From the NCBI GenBank assembly GCA_964636325.1, contig CAZWRV010000012.1:1-64000 (forward strand): DNA of 64,000 nucleotides. The letters are read 5' to 3'. This DNA comes from CAZWRV01 sp964636325 (GTDB lineage: Bacteria > Verrucomicrobiota > Lentisphaeria > Victivallales > GWF2-50-93). Position numbers and translations under genes: made by a program. Positions 63,575 through 64,000 of the stretch are shown in pieces; the stretch's first letter is position 1, and each line of letters starts with the position of its first letter. The notes beneath the pieces were generated by a model, which saw only the letters and a list, made by a program, of their open reading frames with translations, ran no database searches and was not told the DNA's origin.

Positions 63575-64000
63575 GATATGCTCCTTTATCTTGATATTAG
63601 GATACTTTCTTAAAAACTTCTATCACAAAAGCGTGCATGTGTCTATGGAATTCATTGAATTTTGGGTTGCGGGCAAAGCCCGCCTTAGTCCTTTTCGATG
63701 CGATTCGGGAAATGCATTTTCCCATAAGTAGTTTGCGACATCCCTGGCGCAAAAAACAAATCGTGGCGGGTCTCACATGCGGAGTTCGCATTTTGCGTCT
63801 GGAAGCCGCAAGCTACTTTACTCCGGTAGGACACATTTTTCCCGCATAGAAAATCTTATGCTCATTTCTGGCCGCTCTACAATGTAAATACCCAATGTGA
63901 AAAATCTAGCCTAGAAGTATGTGCTGGCTTTCTACGCCTAAGCGTAGTCCAGCTTTTGCGGGAGTCGAGTTCGTTTCCTCGTTTAAGTGTTATCGGGGGC
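63575..64000. other. 426-base right-end region without a convincing gene
   Basis: It holds a weak minus-strand promoter for the DUF4838 gene (TTGTGA, 18 bases, TATCCT), the hairpin GCGGGC-AAA-GCCCGC near 63667, the palindrome GGGAAATGCATTTTCCC near 63708 and the hairpin CTACGC-CTAA-GCGTAG at 63933-63948. Short open frames here (60-70 codons) have no ribosome sites or recognisable motifs. Confidence 0.5.

Noticed and set aside
63597..63791. 64-codon minus-strand frame near the right end
   Set aside because: No start signal or family motif; it covers a hairpin and a palindrome.
1..64000. CRISPR arrays, tRNA or rRNA genes
   Set aside because: No regularly spaced direct-repeat array and no recognisable tRNA or rRNA sequence was found by reading; a covariance-model scan could not be run.

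Overview
The window looks like chromosomal DNA of a Lentisphaerota (Victivallis-type) bacterium or a close PVC-superphylum relative. This is inferred from gene content: repeated type II/IV pseudopilin-like proteins ([16 protein letters not shown] leader) placed beside glycoside hydrolases; large secreted DUF6067 (GH123_N-type) proteins; DUF4838, DUF6259 and GH36 families; and moderately GC-rich DNA with long, degenerate intergenic repeats. No rRNA, tRNA or CRISPR array was seen.

Layout. (1) 0-2.7 kb: a pseudopilin, a truncated gene end and a decayed IS4-type transposase. (2) 2.7-24.8 kb: a minus-strand carbohydrate block holding a small EamA/SMR-like membrane protein, a clan GH-A cellulase-like protein, three GH36 alpha-galactosidase-type enzymes, a second pseudopilin and three ~1310-residue secreted DUF6067 paralogues. 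(3) 25.0-26.5 kb: a divergent GntR-type regulator whose C-terminal part resembles an extracellular solute-binding protein. (4) 26.6-32 kb: remains of an AraC regulator and a DUF4143-type ATPase, a glycosidase-like protein, an AbrB/PIN toxin-antitoxin pair, an AAC(3)-family acetyltransferase and a sugar isomerase/epimerase. (5) 32-43.5 kb: two pseudopilins interleaved with three paralogous secreted GH-A-like proteins that carry different accessory domains, then a LacI regulator with a palindromic operator and a divergent DUF6259 protein. (6) 44.1-53.2 kb: a complete kdpFABCDE potassium system followed by a ptsN-like EIIA gene. (7) 53.2-55.6 kb: a small lipoprotein and a tandem pair of pseudopilins. 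(8) 56-63.6 kb: a minus-strand sugar-catabolic cluster (GH38-like, GH4, Gfo/Idh/MocA oxidoreductase, DUF4838).

How it may work together (inference). Secreted DUF6067 and GH-A-like proteins would act on plant or host glycans outside the cytoplasm. GH36, GH4 and GH38-like enzymes, which lack signal peptides, would finish imported oligosaccharides. Oxidoreductase and isomerase proteins would process the sugars. GntR-SBP and LacI proteins provide local control. No sugar importer is present in the window. The Kdp module is independent and appears controlled by KdpD/KdpE through three phased direct repeats upstream of a good sigma-70-like promoter.

The most unusual items are the GntR/solute-binding-protein fusion with its direct repeats, a three-copy upstream element in the GH36/DUF6067 block, the kdp operon whose gene junctions are filled with repeat DNA, and the accessory-domain shuffling among GH paralogues.
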